Positions 25,033 through 33,816 of a DNA stretch of 64,000 bases are shown here, in pieces. How positions within the stretch are numbered: position 1 is the stretch's first letter; the number at the start of each line of letters is the position of its first letter. Source of the stretch: Pseudomonas sp. B21-015 (GTDB lineage: Bacteria > Pseudomonadota > Gammaproteobacteria > Pseudomonadales > Pseudomonadaceae). The notes beneath the pieces are model-generated. The model was given only the letters and a program-made list of their open reading frames with translations, had not been told where the DNA came from and ran no database searches. The stretch is from positions 2,480,001 through 2,544,000 of the forward strand of contig NZ_CP087196.1 in NCBI RefSeq assembly GCF_024749285.1. The letters run 5' to 3'. The position numbers were made by a program, and so were the translations under genes.

Positions 25033-25422
25033 CTACACTGCACCATCGTTATGGTATGCCTTAATATTTGCTATGGTAATGTTTTTTGCATTGCATGTGG
25101 CTGTACATGAATTTCCAAATCCAAGTGTGACTTTGTAGTTTGAGCCATCTTGAGTAACGGTTATAGTGGTGGGGCCGCTGAAATTGAAATTTTCCACATT
25201 GAAATTTTCTACATTTATTATGTAAAGCTGGAATTCGTACTCGTAATAATTTTTTTCCAGCCATTTCTTAGGGGCGACTGCTGGCTCTACTTGGCTGCAT
25301 AGTTTTAAACATATAGAGTTTCCGTCCAGCATGACGTAAGAAGTGTGCATGCTGGTAGGGGAGTAGTCTTCTCCAAAAATAGAAGTCCACTGTTTTTTAT
25401 TCGGTATTGATGATGTCCACAT
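25033..25422 (-). CDS. Imm50-like immunity protein
   Basis: 129 residues. Starts MWTSSIPNKKQWTSIFGEDY, has VAPKKWLEKNYYEYEFQLYI in the middle and ends IANIKAYHNDGAV. The pattern (W..IFG at the start, P..KW about 50 residues later, alternating beta strands, and I..I.AY.N at the end) is that of immunity protein 50 and is shared with two other reading frames at 26.38-26.77 and 26.78-27.17 kb. No toxin gene is directly upstream; repeat copies lie on both sides. It therefore looks like an orphan immunity gene kept after loss of its toxin. Confidence 0.6.
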   Translation of the reverse strand: MWTSSIPNKKQWTSIFGEDYSPTSMHTSYVMLDGNSICLKLCSQVEPAVAPKKWLEKNYYEYEFQLYIINVENFNVENFNFSGPTTITVTQDGSNYKVTLGFGNSCTATCNAKNITIANIKAYHNDGAV

Positions 25423-25490
25423 TTTAGATTACTCAAGCACGTAATGATTGGCCACACTTTTGAGGTGGAATGTTTTAGTTTGATGCAGAC

Positions 25491-25542
25491 AAAGGGGGCA
25501 GATTTATTTTCATGCGCATAGAAAATAAATCTGTCACCTTTT
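25491..25542. repeat. GGGGACAGATTTATTTT palindrome, complete copy
   Basis: AAAGGGGGCAGATTTATTTT at 25491 and AAAATAAATCTGTCACCTTT at 25523-25542 face each other across CATGCGCATAG. It lies 4 bases after the stop of the DUF6896 remnant. Confidence 0.75.
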
Positions 25543-25545
25543 CTT

Positions 25546-26076
25546 TCAATGTTGGCGGCGTGCTAGTCCGTGAATTTTAAGTGAAGTTGTCAGCGCCCCA
25601 ATAAAATTTAAAAGGCTCTGAATTTTAAGGAGCGAAAACCTAAATGTGAGATTAATTGGCCTTTTTGGGTTGCGTAAAAAATATAAGTTGGAGGTGAAGT
25701 TGTCTATTTTTTTAACCATATCTTCTTGAATGTATTGGTTTAACTCTGATTCAACTGTGGCGACGTTTGTGTATTTTGCATATTTTTCTGGGGATTCGCA
25801 TGCATAGTTGTACAAGCGCCATGCGTCGAATCCATCGGTTCTTCCATTTGGCCCGAAATCGAAATCCACACAGTGTTCTGGGTATTCGATCATGCATCCG
25901 TTCCCATGTAATTGATAGCTTGCACTCTTAAAGATCTCACCTCGTTGAGCAATTTTTTTGTCATGCCATAATTGGTGTAGTGATCTCGAGCCGAATTTGT
26001 CTTCAAGCAACTGCAGTGAAGTTTCTACGGCGCTTAAAAAATAAAAAATTTATGATTCCAGATCCTTGTTAATCAT
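25546..26076 (-). pseudogene. DUF6896-type immunity gene with premature stop at codon 9
   Basis: The ATG at 26076 overlaps the stop of the upstream toxin fragment (ATGA). The frame reads MINKDLES, then TAA, and continues in the same frame without further interruption as IFYFLSAVETSLQLLEDKFG and on to 25546. The conserved DUF6896 core SASYQLHGNGCMIEYPEHCV-DFDFGPNGRTDGFDAWRLYN is intact. A single change (for example TTA to TAA) would explain the stop. Translation could restart at a TTG (26010), giving 154 residues, so some product cannot be excluded. Confidence 0.6.
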
Positions 26077-26243
26077 CTTCTGGGTCGCTCCAGTCTATCG
26101 TTACCAACATACTTTGCCGGCTCTAGTGTATCTTCGATGGTGACGTAATTTTTGTTTCCATACTCTTTTAAATCGGTTTGAGTCTGATGCTTGCCGGAGT
26201 ATGAGTTCGCCGTGCTGCCGCCGCTCGACGATGTCCATCTATT
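26074..26243 (-). pseudogene. C-terminal toxin fragment
   Basis: About 50 codons (WTSSSGGSTANSYSGKHQTQ, then TDLKEYGNKNYVTIEDTLEP and AKYVGNDRLERPRR) end in a TGA that overlaps the ATG of the DUF6896 gene. The 5' end is cut where a half copy of the GGGGACA-type repeat begins (26253-26274). It looks like the tail of a polymorphic toxin whose body has been lost. The catalytic type cannot be told. Confidence 0.45.
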
Positions 26244-26252
26244 GTATGAATA

Positions 26253-26274
26253 GAAAATATATCTGTCCCCTTTT
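26253..26274. repeat. GGGGACA-type repeat, half copy
   Basis: AAAATATATCTGTCCCCTTTT, a half-site directly upstream of the truncated toxin tail. Confidence 0.55.
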
Positions 26275-26337
26275 CTATTTCTCTCTTTTAGTGCCGTTTT
26301 GTACCTGCGGTGCCACTGACTCTCTAGCCAAAACGAG

Positions 26338-26367
26338 ATAAATTATTTTTATGTCTGTCCCCTTTGT
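26338..26367. repeat. GGGGACA-type repeat, degenerate copy
   Basis: TTATTTTTATGTCTGTCCCC followed by TTT, a diverged half-site just after the stop of the Imm50-like remnant. Confidence 0.4.
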
Positions 26368-26381
26368 AGTTGTTGTAATAA

Positions 26382-26779
26382 TTATGTAGATCCGTCGTTG
26401 TGGTAGGCTTTTATGTTGGAAATAAAAATTCCTTGCGCCTGATAGGTTGCTCGGCAGGTATCAGGAGTTTTTATTTTTACATCGTATTGAGTGCTATTTC
26501 TTTCTATTGTTAAGTCAATTGTGTCATGAAAATTAAATTGGCTTATTGCTACTGTGCTGATGTCGTTAAGCGTTAAATCAAATTCAAATTCATTGTATCC
26601 GTTTTTATCCATTTTTCAGGTTGTCTATTGCCCTCCAATGGACTGTACAGCTTTAGTGTTATGGCGTTATCCCTGAAGATCGCATAAGTAATGTTGAGCT
26701 TTTTTTGGTGTGTAATTATCGCCAAAAATAGACAGCCATTGTTTGTTGTTTGAGTAAGTAATCCACGTGTTGGGGTGTT
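26382..26779 (-). pseudogene. Imm50-like gene with two frameshifts
   Basis: Three frames join to one Imm50-like protein: TWITYSNNKQWLSIFGDNYT, then LNITYAIFRDNAITLKLYSP-LEGNRQPEKW, then NGYNEFEFDLTLNDISTVAI and on to NIKAYHNDGST (stop at 26382). The shifts fall at a run of seven A (near 26703) and at TGGATAAAAACGG (near 26610). The only ATG that could start it is followed by a stop (MNTL, stop), shared with the end of the preceding gene. It resembles the 25033 gene more than the 26781 gene. Confidence 0.6.
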
Positions 26780-26780
26780 G

Positions 26781-27170
26781 CTATAAAGTATTCATGTAAG
26801 CAGAGGGGCCACATAGTAGTGGGTGTTTTGTTGTGAATTCGATCAGTGATTCGTTGTTTGAAAGGTTAATTGTATAGATGTTGTCTTGATATGAAATTTT
26901 AACCGCTAATTTTTTTCGGGTAGGAATATTTTTTATTGTCAAGTTTTCGATGTTGCTGCAGTTTAGTCCAGTCCTGCATGTGTTGAATCCGGACTGTTTC
27001 CATTTTTCTGGTGGTATGTCTGGGTACTCAGGAATATCAAACTCTAGAGTTATAGTTGGTCTGCTGTTGTCGATACTTATTGAGAATAGTTCGACTTCTC
27101 CAATGGCAATCGCAGATGTGAAAATCCTGTTAAAAAAATTGCTTCCATCAAGCTCGTTCCAAGAGTTCAT
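26781..27170 (-). CDS. Imm50-family immunity protein of the Rhs toxin
   Basis: 129 residues from the ATG at 27170, which follows AAGGA and lies 4 bases after the Rhs stop. A longer frame to 27236 is inside the Rhs gene. The pattern SISIDNSRPTITLEFDIPEY, PPEKWKQSGFNTCRTGL and PSAYMNTL at the end fits immunity protein 50. Its position directly behind the Rhs gene with an HNH-type tip makes it the cognate immunity gene. It is soluble, so the toxin should act in the cytosol, as expected for a nuclease. The frame is intact although the Rhs gene has lost its 5' part. Confidence 0.7.
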   Translation of the reverse strand: MNSWNELDGSNFFNRIFTSAIAIGEVELFSISIDNSRPTITLEFDIPEYPDIPPEKWKQSGFNTCRTGLNCSNIENLTIKNIPTRKKLAVKISYQDNIYTINLSNNESLIEFTTKHPLLCGPSAYMNTL

Positions 27171-27174
27171 CTCT

Positions 27175-29643
27175 TTATTCCTTAAAATAGTAGTGATCTT
27201 TCGCGCCGAGCACTTTACCTGTTCTAGTGTTTTCAATGGGTCTCAAATTGAAATGCGCTTTCTGATCGCCTTTATTCCCAGATTCGTGATATTGATGCCC
27301 TGCGGAGTGGTCTTGGATGATGACTTTAGAACCGTCCGCGCGCGTATATTGATATTCTCGCGTAAGAATAGGCTTTCCTTCATTGTTTAGAATACTTTCG
27401 CCTGCTTTATCTGTCATTCGTACATATTTGTATTGTTGTGTTTTCCCCGTCGTGGGGTCGTATACAGGGTCAGGCTGCTGGGCTCTCGGAATTCCAGCCT
27501 CTGATTTTGCCTGTCTAAATGCGCCGTTGCGAGATAGCTCGGGTGGTGGAGGCTCGCTTTGTTTGCTTTCAACGGGAGTATTCTTGCTTCCTGGACAGTT
27601 AGCATTCAACCCCAACGGATCCACCCACCCCGTAGGGTTAGGCACGTATTGGTAGTTGTTCACCCCCCCCGCAAGCTTGATCGGATCCGGCGTCAAGAAC
27701 CGTCCAGTACCCGGATTGTAGTAGCGATGCCGGTTGTAATGTAACCCTGTCTCGGCGTCGAAGTACTGCCCCTGGAAACGTAGGGGGTTGTCGATTTCGC
27801 TGACGTCTAGCGCGGCAAGGTTGCCGTAGGCGCGATATTTGGCCGACCACATGATTTCGCCGCTGTAGTCGGTGAGTTCCTGTGGGGTGCCGAGGTGGTC
27901 GAGTTGGTAGTAGAACGGCGCGGCTTTCAGTGGGCCTTCGCCGTCGAGCATGGCCAATGGGCGGAAGCTGCCGGGCTCGTAGATGTAGGTGCGATAGCGA
28001 TTGTCGGCGCTTTCTGCGATTAGGCGTTCGCCTTGCCAGAGGAACTCAGTGGTATGGCCGTCGACAGTCTTTTCGATGCGCCGGCCGAAGGCGTCGTACT
28101 TGTAGGATGCTACGCTGCCCCCCGGCAGGCTGACGCCGATCAAACGGTGCTGGCAGTCGTAACGGTACTCAGTGACGAGTTTCTGACCGGTACCGCGACG
28201 TTCGCGGGTCAGATTGCCAAAGGCATCGTAGTCGTAATGACGGTCGCCCTGCATCAGTAGGCGGTTGCCTTTGACGTTAGCCAGGCTCGCGCTTGGTTGG
28301 TCGCCTTGGCCCAGCAAGTTACCTGCCGGGTCGTGCGCGAAGCTTTCCGGTGTGCTGCCACGAACGTTGATCAGGCGGTCGAGCGGGTCGTAGTGGTAGC
28401 TGCGGTTGCCCTTGCGGCTGTCATCGATGCCCGCGAGATTGCCGTTGGCGTCATAGGCGTAGCGGCGCTGGAATAGGTTGCGTTCCTGTTGGCTGACGCT
28501 GTGCGCTTGCAACCGACCCTGTTCGTCGTACTGGTATTGGCTGAGCAGCAGGCCTTGTTGGCGTTGCTGTTCGCGGCCGGCGTTGAACTGGTGAGTGGTC
28601 AGGCGCGAGCCGTTGAGGTCGATGCTGCTCAACTGGCCGCCAGGCTGGTGGCGGTAGTCGAGCTTGCTGCCTTCCGGCAGGCGGCAGTGTTTCAGTTGGC
28701 CGACGCTGTCGTACTCGTAACGCAGGGTGCCCCAACCCTGGTGTTCGGTGATGAGGCGGTCTTGCAGATCGTATTCGTAGGCGAGGGGCCAGTTGCCGTC
28801 GTTAACATTAACGAGACGACCGAGGGCGTCGTAGCTGTAGTGAATTTCTTCGCCGTCAGCCAGGGTTTTCACCAGCAGACGGCCAGCAGCGTCACGCTGG
28901 TACTCGGTCACCAGTTCGCTGCCATCGTCGCCGAATTCGGTTTTCTTCAGCAACCGACCGTTGAGGTCGTATTCGTAGGCGGTGCGGCGACCGTCGAACC
29001 CGGTTTCCTGCTGGATCAGGCCGTTCGGGTAGTAATCGAGGTTGTAGTGCTCGCCGCGTTCATTTTCAATCTCGGTGAGCAGCAGACGCGAGTTGTCGTA
29101 GCGGTAACGCAGCTGGCTGCCGTCGGGGTTGATGCGGCGGCTCACCAGGTGCAGGTTGTCGGCGTATTCGTAGCGGGTGATGCGCCCGAGTTCATCCCGT
29201 TCGGCGGTGACGCGACCATACGGGTTGTAGGTGAAGGCGCGGGTGGCGCCACCGGGAAGGGTGATTTGTGTCAGGCGATCAACGGCGTCCCATTGGTAAT
29301 GGGTGATGGCGCCGGTTTCATCCTGACGTGTGATTTGCCGACCTAGCGCATCGTAACGATACTTGCGTTGGCCGCCGTCAGGCAGGCGTTCTTCCAGCAG
29401 TTGGCCGAGATTGTTCCAGCCCAGTTGATGACGGCTGCCGTCGGGGTGACGTATTTCCAGCAGGCGGCCTTGACGGTCATAACTGTAGTGGGTTTCGGCG
29501 CCCTGAGGATCGGTTTGTTGGGTGATATCGCCTTGACGGTTGCGCTCGTACTTCCAGCGCGCTTTACCTCGCTGGACATCAATGAGTTGACCATTGAAGT
29601 AGTTGTAACGGGTCGGTTCGTCTTCTGGCGGGACCACGGCCAT
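27175..29643 (-). pseudogene. Rhs/YD-repeat protein with HNH/EndoVII-type toxin tip, 5' end removed by IS
   Basis: About 822 codons from MAVVPPEDEP (ATG at 29643) remain. More than twenty YD repeats (for example YSYDRQGRLLEIRHPDGSRH) lead to the Rhs core end HYNRHRYYNPGTGRFLTPDP and PNPTGWVDPLG. The tip of about 150 residues has GIPRAQQPDPVYDPTTGKTQ, TREYQYTRADGSKVIIQDHS-AGHQYHES and AHFNLRP, which fits the HNH/Endo VII toxins with E-H-H-H signature. The N-terminal part (PAAR or membrane region, first repeats) is missing because an IS2-group element joins at about 29647; the frame runs on antisense through the IS to 29889. Without its export part it should not be delivered. Confidence 0.75.
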
Positions 29644-29710
29644 CAGTGAACGAGCCCCATGAAAGACAGGACACCGTTTCCCCCTTACGATAAGGGATAG
29701 GCAAACGGTT

Positions 29711-30103
29711 ATGTTTATGACTAACAGCAACGATGAGAGTGGGGAGCTTTTGGGCCAGGAGCGGCGGCGCCGCTGGAGTCCAGAGCAAAAGCTGGCTATG
29801 GTTCGCGAGAGCCTTGAGCCAGGGCAAAGTGTGTCGGTTGTCGCTCGGCGCAACGGCATCAATGCCAACCAGTTATTCCTTTGGCGCAAGCTGTATCAGG
29901 ACGGCAGCTTGTCGGCGGTCAGTGCCGGTGAAGCGGTGGTGCCGGCGTCCGAGCTGAGCGATGCGCTCAAGCAGATCCGTGAACTGCAACGGATGCTGGG
30001 CAAGAAAACGATGGAAGCAGAAATCCTCAAAGAGGCCGTGGAGATCGCCCGGTCGCGAAAATGGATTGCGCACTCACCCTTGTTGCCGGGGGACGACCAG
30101 TGA
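29711..30103 (+). CDS. IS3-family transposase OrfA (IS2 group)
   Basis: 130 residues, an HTH_Tnp_1 protein: [45 protein letters not shown], then a leucine-zipper region [20 protein letters not shown]. The last 43 bases overlap the orfB frame, where such elements use a -1 programmed frameshift. The frame is intact, but its partner orfB is broken, so only a DNA-binding or inhibitory product could be made. Confidence 0.85.
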   Translation: MFMTNSNDESGELLGQERRRRWSPEQKLAMVRESLEPGQSVSVVARRNGINANQLFLWRKLYQDGSLSAVSAGEAVVPASELSDALKQIRELQRMLGKKTMEAEILKEAVEIARSRKWIAHSPLLPGDDQ

Positions 30104-30596
30104 AGCTGGTCAGCGAATGTCTCGGTGTGGCGCGCTCGCAATTAACGGTTCGAATCAAGCAATCGGTATCGCCCAAGACACGGCGAAGCAGGCCTGTGAA
30201 CGATGTAGAGCTGGTCGCTGAAATCCAGCAAGAGGTCAGCGAACTGCCCAGCTATGGATACCGTCGCGTCTGGGGACTGCTGCGTCGTGCACGTGAAAAA
30301 CGGTCGCTGCCGGCGATCAACGTGAAGCGGGTTTACCGGGTCATGCTGATCACAACTTACTGCTGGAGCGGCGCATCAAACAGCCCGGGGGGCCGCGTCG
30401 GCACGAAGGCCGTATTGCCGTGGAAAACAGCGATACGCGTTGGTGCTCGGACGGCTTTGAGTTCCGCTGCGAGGACGGCGCCAAACTGAGCGTGACCTTC
30501 GCCCTGGATTGTTGTGATCGCGAAGCCATAGGCTGGGTGGCAAGCCCGACCGGGTACAGCGGCGATGATATCCGCGACTTGATGCTGGAAATAGTG
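30061..30596 (+). pseudogene. IS3-family transposase OrfB (IS2 group), frameshifted and truncated
   Basis: Starts [20 protein letters not shown] and LPSYGYRRVWGLLRRAREKR up to KRVYRVM, then one base is missing near 30343 and the sequence goes on in the next frame as DHNLLLERRIKQPGGPRRHE and RWCSDGFEFRCEDGAKLSVT, which contains the first catalytic Asp. It stops at about DIRDLMLEIV, well before the second Asp and the Glu of the DDE triad. The high similarity to IS2-type OrfB (LPSYGYRRVW, INVKRVYRVM, TFALDCCDREA) sets the group. Confidence 0.8.
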
Positions 30597-30597
30597 T

Positions 30598-31692
30598 TCA
30601 GCTATTTTCCGATTCTTCTGCCTTGGTTTCATTTAGGTTGGCATTGAAGTACTTCATGAAGTCTTGTCCCTGAGCAAAGGCTTTTTCGATTTTCGCGCTT
30701 TGTTCTTTAAGCGCTGGGCTTGGCTTGGCCCATTGTTCAGATGGAAGAGGTTTGGACCACTCAGCAATGGAATTAGGTAGAGACTTCATACTGAAACGAT
30801 GGTCCCACTCCGCCACCCAGTATGGAAAGCGCCACCAGGTGATTATATGGGTTAGATACCACCAGCCAACGCCTAGGGCGGAACGCTCATTGTGTTGATA
30901 TTCCTCAAGCATATCTGCTTGCTCTTTATCAAATGTATGGCGGCCTTCGTGAGCAGCTTTACTGGGGCAGTATTGCGGTCCCTTTTCCATATAAACGCGA
31001 ATCGCTTCCCACTTACCCAAACCATGGGTTGGGGTCATCACACCTTGGTTCACAAAGTGCACCGTATCGGCCTTCGGATCGTCGAACGCCATACCGAAGG
31101 TATAAGTGCTCATAACGCCTACACCAGTTACACCAGTGCTGACCGACAGCCAGGACACCATCTCTTCCCAAGGTTGGATTACAGGGGCATCAGACCCAAC
31201 CGCGAAAAAACAGACTTCGCGGCGTTGCCGATTAAAACGGATGGGACGAGTACGTGCTTTAGTGCGAGTAGTACTGATGACAACATAGAGTCCTAAAAGT
31301 CCTGCCCCGGCCGACCCCCAAGCGCCGATGGCAACGCCAGAGGAAAAAAACTCTATAAAAATTTGTGTAAATGTTCGTCCATAGGGGTCACCGAAACTCA
31401 TCAGTCCAGCAAGGAAGGGACCCACTATTAAACTTACAATCAGTATAAGCATCCCACTTGCGATCATAACCCTAGTTTGGAAAGCCTTATTGATATTGCT
31501 GCTACCCACATCGAGGTACGTGTCGTTGACGTCAAGAAAACTTCCACCCAAGTCCATGGGTGTCTGTCCGATAGGAACGGGTAATGGTGAAAAGAACACT
31601 GCCTCGCCAGTGATGAAGCGTCGGGATTCACCAGCGATAGGACGCTGGTGTTTGAGATTCAATTCATCATGTTGTGTTGGTTTGGATGGCAT
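30598..31692 (-). CDS. DUF6708 membrane protein, copy 5 (putative T6SS immunity)
   Basis: 364 residues from the ATG at 31692 (MPSKPTQHDELNLKHQRPIA). Conserved blocks of the family: GGSFLDVNDTYLDVGSSN, two hydrophobic segments (about 73-97 and 118-142), ARTRPIRFNRQRREVCFF, the GVTGVGV and YTFGMAFDDPKADTVHFV stretch, GKWEAIRVYMEKGP and WWRFPYWVAEWDHRFSMKSLP. It is intact and lies at the 3' end of the DUF6708 array, 33 bases after a VasX-type effector tail. The topology (two helices, large cytosolic domain) suits an inner-membrane immunity protein against a pore-forming effector; this role is inferred. Confidence 0.75.
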   Translation of the reverse strand: MPSKPTQHDELNLKHQRPIAGESRRFITGEAVFFSPLPVPIGQTPMDLGGSFLDVNDTYLDVGSSNINKAFQTRVMIASGMLILIVSLIVGPFLAGLMSFGDPYGRTFTQIFIEFFSSGVAIGAWGSAGAGLLGLYVVISTTRTKARTRPIRFNRQRREVCFFAVGSDAPVIQPWEEMVSWLSVSTGVTGVGVMSTYTFGMAFDDPKADTVHFVNQGVMTPTHGLGKWEAIRVYMEKGPQYCPSKAAHEGRHTFDKEQADMLEEYQHNERSALGVGWWYLTHIITWWRFPYWVAEWDHRFSMKSLPNSIAEWSKPLPSEQWAKPSPALKEQSAKIEKAFAQGQDFMKYFNANLNETKAEESENS

Positions 31693-31724
31693 GCAATTCA
31701 ACCGAAAAGTGGTGGGCCGGGTAG

Positions 31725-32569
31725 CTACAGAAAGTCGCTGTTGACCAATAGCCAAGGGGCATCGGTGGTACGCGACTTTAAAACAGAGACAGCCGGAAGC
31801 AGCTTGCCATTCTGCACGTTTAACGTTGTAGTTTCGAAGCGTTTTTCTCGGAAAGCCTTATCGCCAGCGACGGGGTGATAGCGTAGGACGATAGCCAAAC
31901 CATGTTGTGCGTTGGCCTCGTGTTGAAAAATGTCCATGCCAAGTTTAAGTGGCTCATCCGGAGCGCTAAGTAGGTTGAGTTGATAAAGTAGAGGTTCGCT
32001 CCACGCCTCCCAGTCATTACGTTGGTGGTTAGTCAGCCAGTAAGCGCTCACGCCAAACTCTACGTCATTTAGTTCACGAGCAGTGATTCCAGGTATTCGC
32101 AGTACAGCAATAGGTTGGTTGTTTATCGACTGTAAGGCTACCTGAGGTGCGGTGGTGATATCAGCCAGCAGAAGACGTTCCTCGGCCAGACTGCGGTTGA
32201 CACTCTTTTTACCCCAAGGACCTTTTTGTAGCCAGATATCAAGTTCGCTTTTATTGTTTCGGTTGTATAAAAACTCCCCGCCCAGTTGCAGGCCAGTCAG
32301 CACCAGTCCAATCAAGTTGGCTTTGGCAGCGACGCTCAGTAGTTGGCTGCCCGCTTTAACCCAAACGAGTGCACGGGCCTGATTGGCGGTAGTAAATGCC
32401 TCATTAATAGATTGACCACTCCGGGCAAAGGCCCACCCATCTGTCCGGTAGGAACAGGTAGAGGTGAGAGGAACAATGCTTCGCTAGTGGGAAAACGACG
32501 AGTTTCCCCGGTGACGGGGCGCTGCTGTCGAATATCGTACTCGTCGTACTGCGCAGAGGTTGGTGTCAT
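31725..32569 (-). pseudogene. Chimera of a DUF6708 start and a VasX-like effector tail
   Basis: The ATG at 32569 starts a DUF6708 N-terminus (MTPTSAQYDEYDIRQQRPVT to LPVPTGQ). At about 32443 it changes abruptly to the C-terminal region of the large effector in another frame (GWAFARSGQSINEAFTTANQ, ANLIGLVLTGLQLGGEFLYN), which continues to 31725. The effector part is about 65-70 percent identical by eye to the full-length effector tail encoded at 36.3-36.95 kb. Neither part can make a complete protein. It records a deletion that joined a DUF6708 copy to a second effector gene. Confidence 0.7.
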
Positions 32570-32641
32570 GCAGGATAACCATGAAGTGCATCTCCGGCAT
32601 GAGGTAGTCTATTATATTTGTGCATGGCTCATCATTTCCAT

Positions 32642-33735
32642 TCAACTATTTATCGATTCTTCTGTCTTGATTTCATTCAGGTTCGCCTTGAAGTACGTCA
32701 TGAAATCTTGTCCCTGAGCAAAAGCTTTTTCGATCTTGGCGCTTTGCTCCTTCAACGCTTGGCTCGGCTTGGCCCACTGCTCAGTCGGTAGAGATTTTGA
32801 CCACTCAGAAATGGAATCAGGTAGAGATTTCATGCTGAAACGGTGGTCCCATTCCGCTACCCAGTACGGAAAACGCCACCAAGTGATCAGGTGTGTCAGG
32901 TACCACCAACCAACTCTAATGCGGAACGTTCGTTGTGCTGGTATTCCTCGCGCATGACCTGTCGTTCTTGATCGAAAGTGTGGCGACCCTCGTATGGTGC
33001 TTTACCAGGACAAAACTCCGGTCCTTTTTCCATGTAGACACGTATGGCTTCCCATTTGCCTAGTCCATGAACAGGAGTCATGACCTCCTGTGTGAGAAAG
33101 TGCACAGTATCGGACTTGGGATTATCTATGGCCATGCCAAAGGTGTAGCTACTGATTACGCCTACTCCGGTGAATCCGGTGCTGACTGAGATCCACGCCA
33201 CCATGTCTTCCCAAAGCTGGATCACGGGTTCGTCGGAGCCATTCGGGAAGTAACAGACCTCTCGGCGTTGACGGTTAAATCGGATGGGTCGGGCGCGAGA
33301 TTTGTTTCTTGTGGTGCTGATAATCGCGTACAGGCCAATCAGCGCTGCTCCCCCTCCACACCAGAGCGCTAGTGATATTCCGAACTCAAAAAAATCGTTG
33401 AAGTAAAACCAAAAGCTTCTGCCGAATGGATTTATGAATGCTGCGAAGCCCATCAAGGTTGGGAGAACAAATAGACAAACGATAACTACGACTGTAGGGA
33501 GTGACACCGCTAATCGTGCTTGGAAAGACTTGGTGAGATTGCTGCTACCCAAGTCCAGATAGGTGTCGTTGACTTCAACAAAACTTCCGCCGAGATCCAT
33601 TGGGATTTGCCCGGTAGGAACCGGTAGAGGTGAGAGGAACAATGCTTCGCCAGTGGGGAAGCGACGAGTTTCCCCAGCGACGGGGCGCTGCTGTCGAATA
33701 TCGAACTCGTCGTACTGCGGAGGGGTAGGTGTCAT
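32642..33735 (-). pseudogene. DUF6708 protein, copy 3, with one-base deletion
   Basis: From ATG 33735 (MTPTPPQYDEFDIRQQRPVA) the frame follows the family to HNERSAL, then reads ELVGGT and stops at 32896. Copies 1, 2 and 5 have GCxTTAG[G]xGTTGG here; one G is missing in this copy, and the rest (VGWWYLTHLITWWRFPYWVA to TEESINS, stop 32642) is intact in the shifted frame. The first 280 residues, including both membrane segments, could still be made. The spacer after it repeats the spacer before it, so this copy arose by tandem duplication of a unit of about 1.17 kb. Confidence 0.75.
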
Positions 33736-33816
33736 GCAGGACAACCATAAAGTGCATCTCCGGCATGAGGTAGTCGATTATATTTATGCATCAAGGACGC
33801 GACTCATCGTTTCCAT

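Larger units (their letters stand above)
29647..30596 (+). mobile_element. IS2-group (IS3 family) insertion sequence, right end lost
   Basis: The left end appears to start near TGAACGAGCCCCATGAAAGA (29647), where the Rhs homology stops, and contains a stem (CACCGTTTCCC with complement) before orfA, as in IS2-group elements. orfA and a broken orfB follow. The element ends abruptly at about 30596 at the 3' end of a DUF6708 gene, without a right inverted repeat. It can no longer move by itself. Exact left-end position is inferred. Confidence 0.7.

Noticed and set aside
29647..29889. Rhs N-terminus encoded at 29647-29889
   Set aside because: The frame is open, but its translation has no YD repeats and it lies antisense to the IS left end and orfA.
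30343..30343. Programmed frameshift of the IS element
   Set aside because: The programmed site of IS3-family elements is in the orfA/orfB overlap (30061-30103). The break at 30343 is far inside orfB and therefore a mutation.
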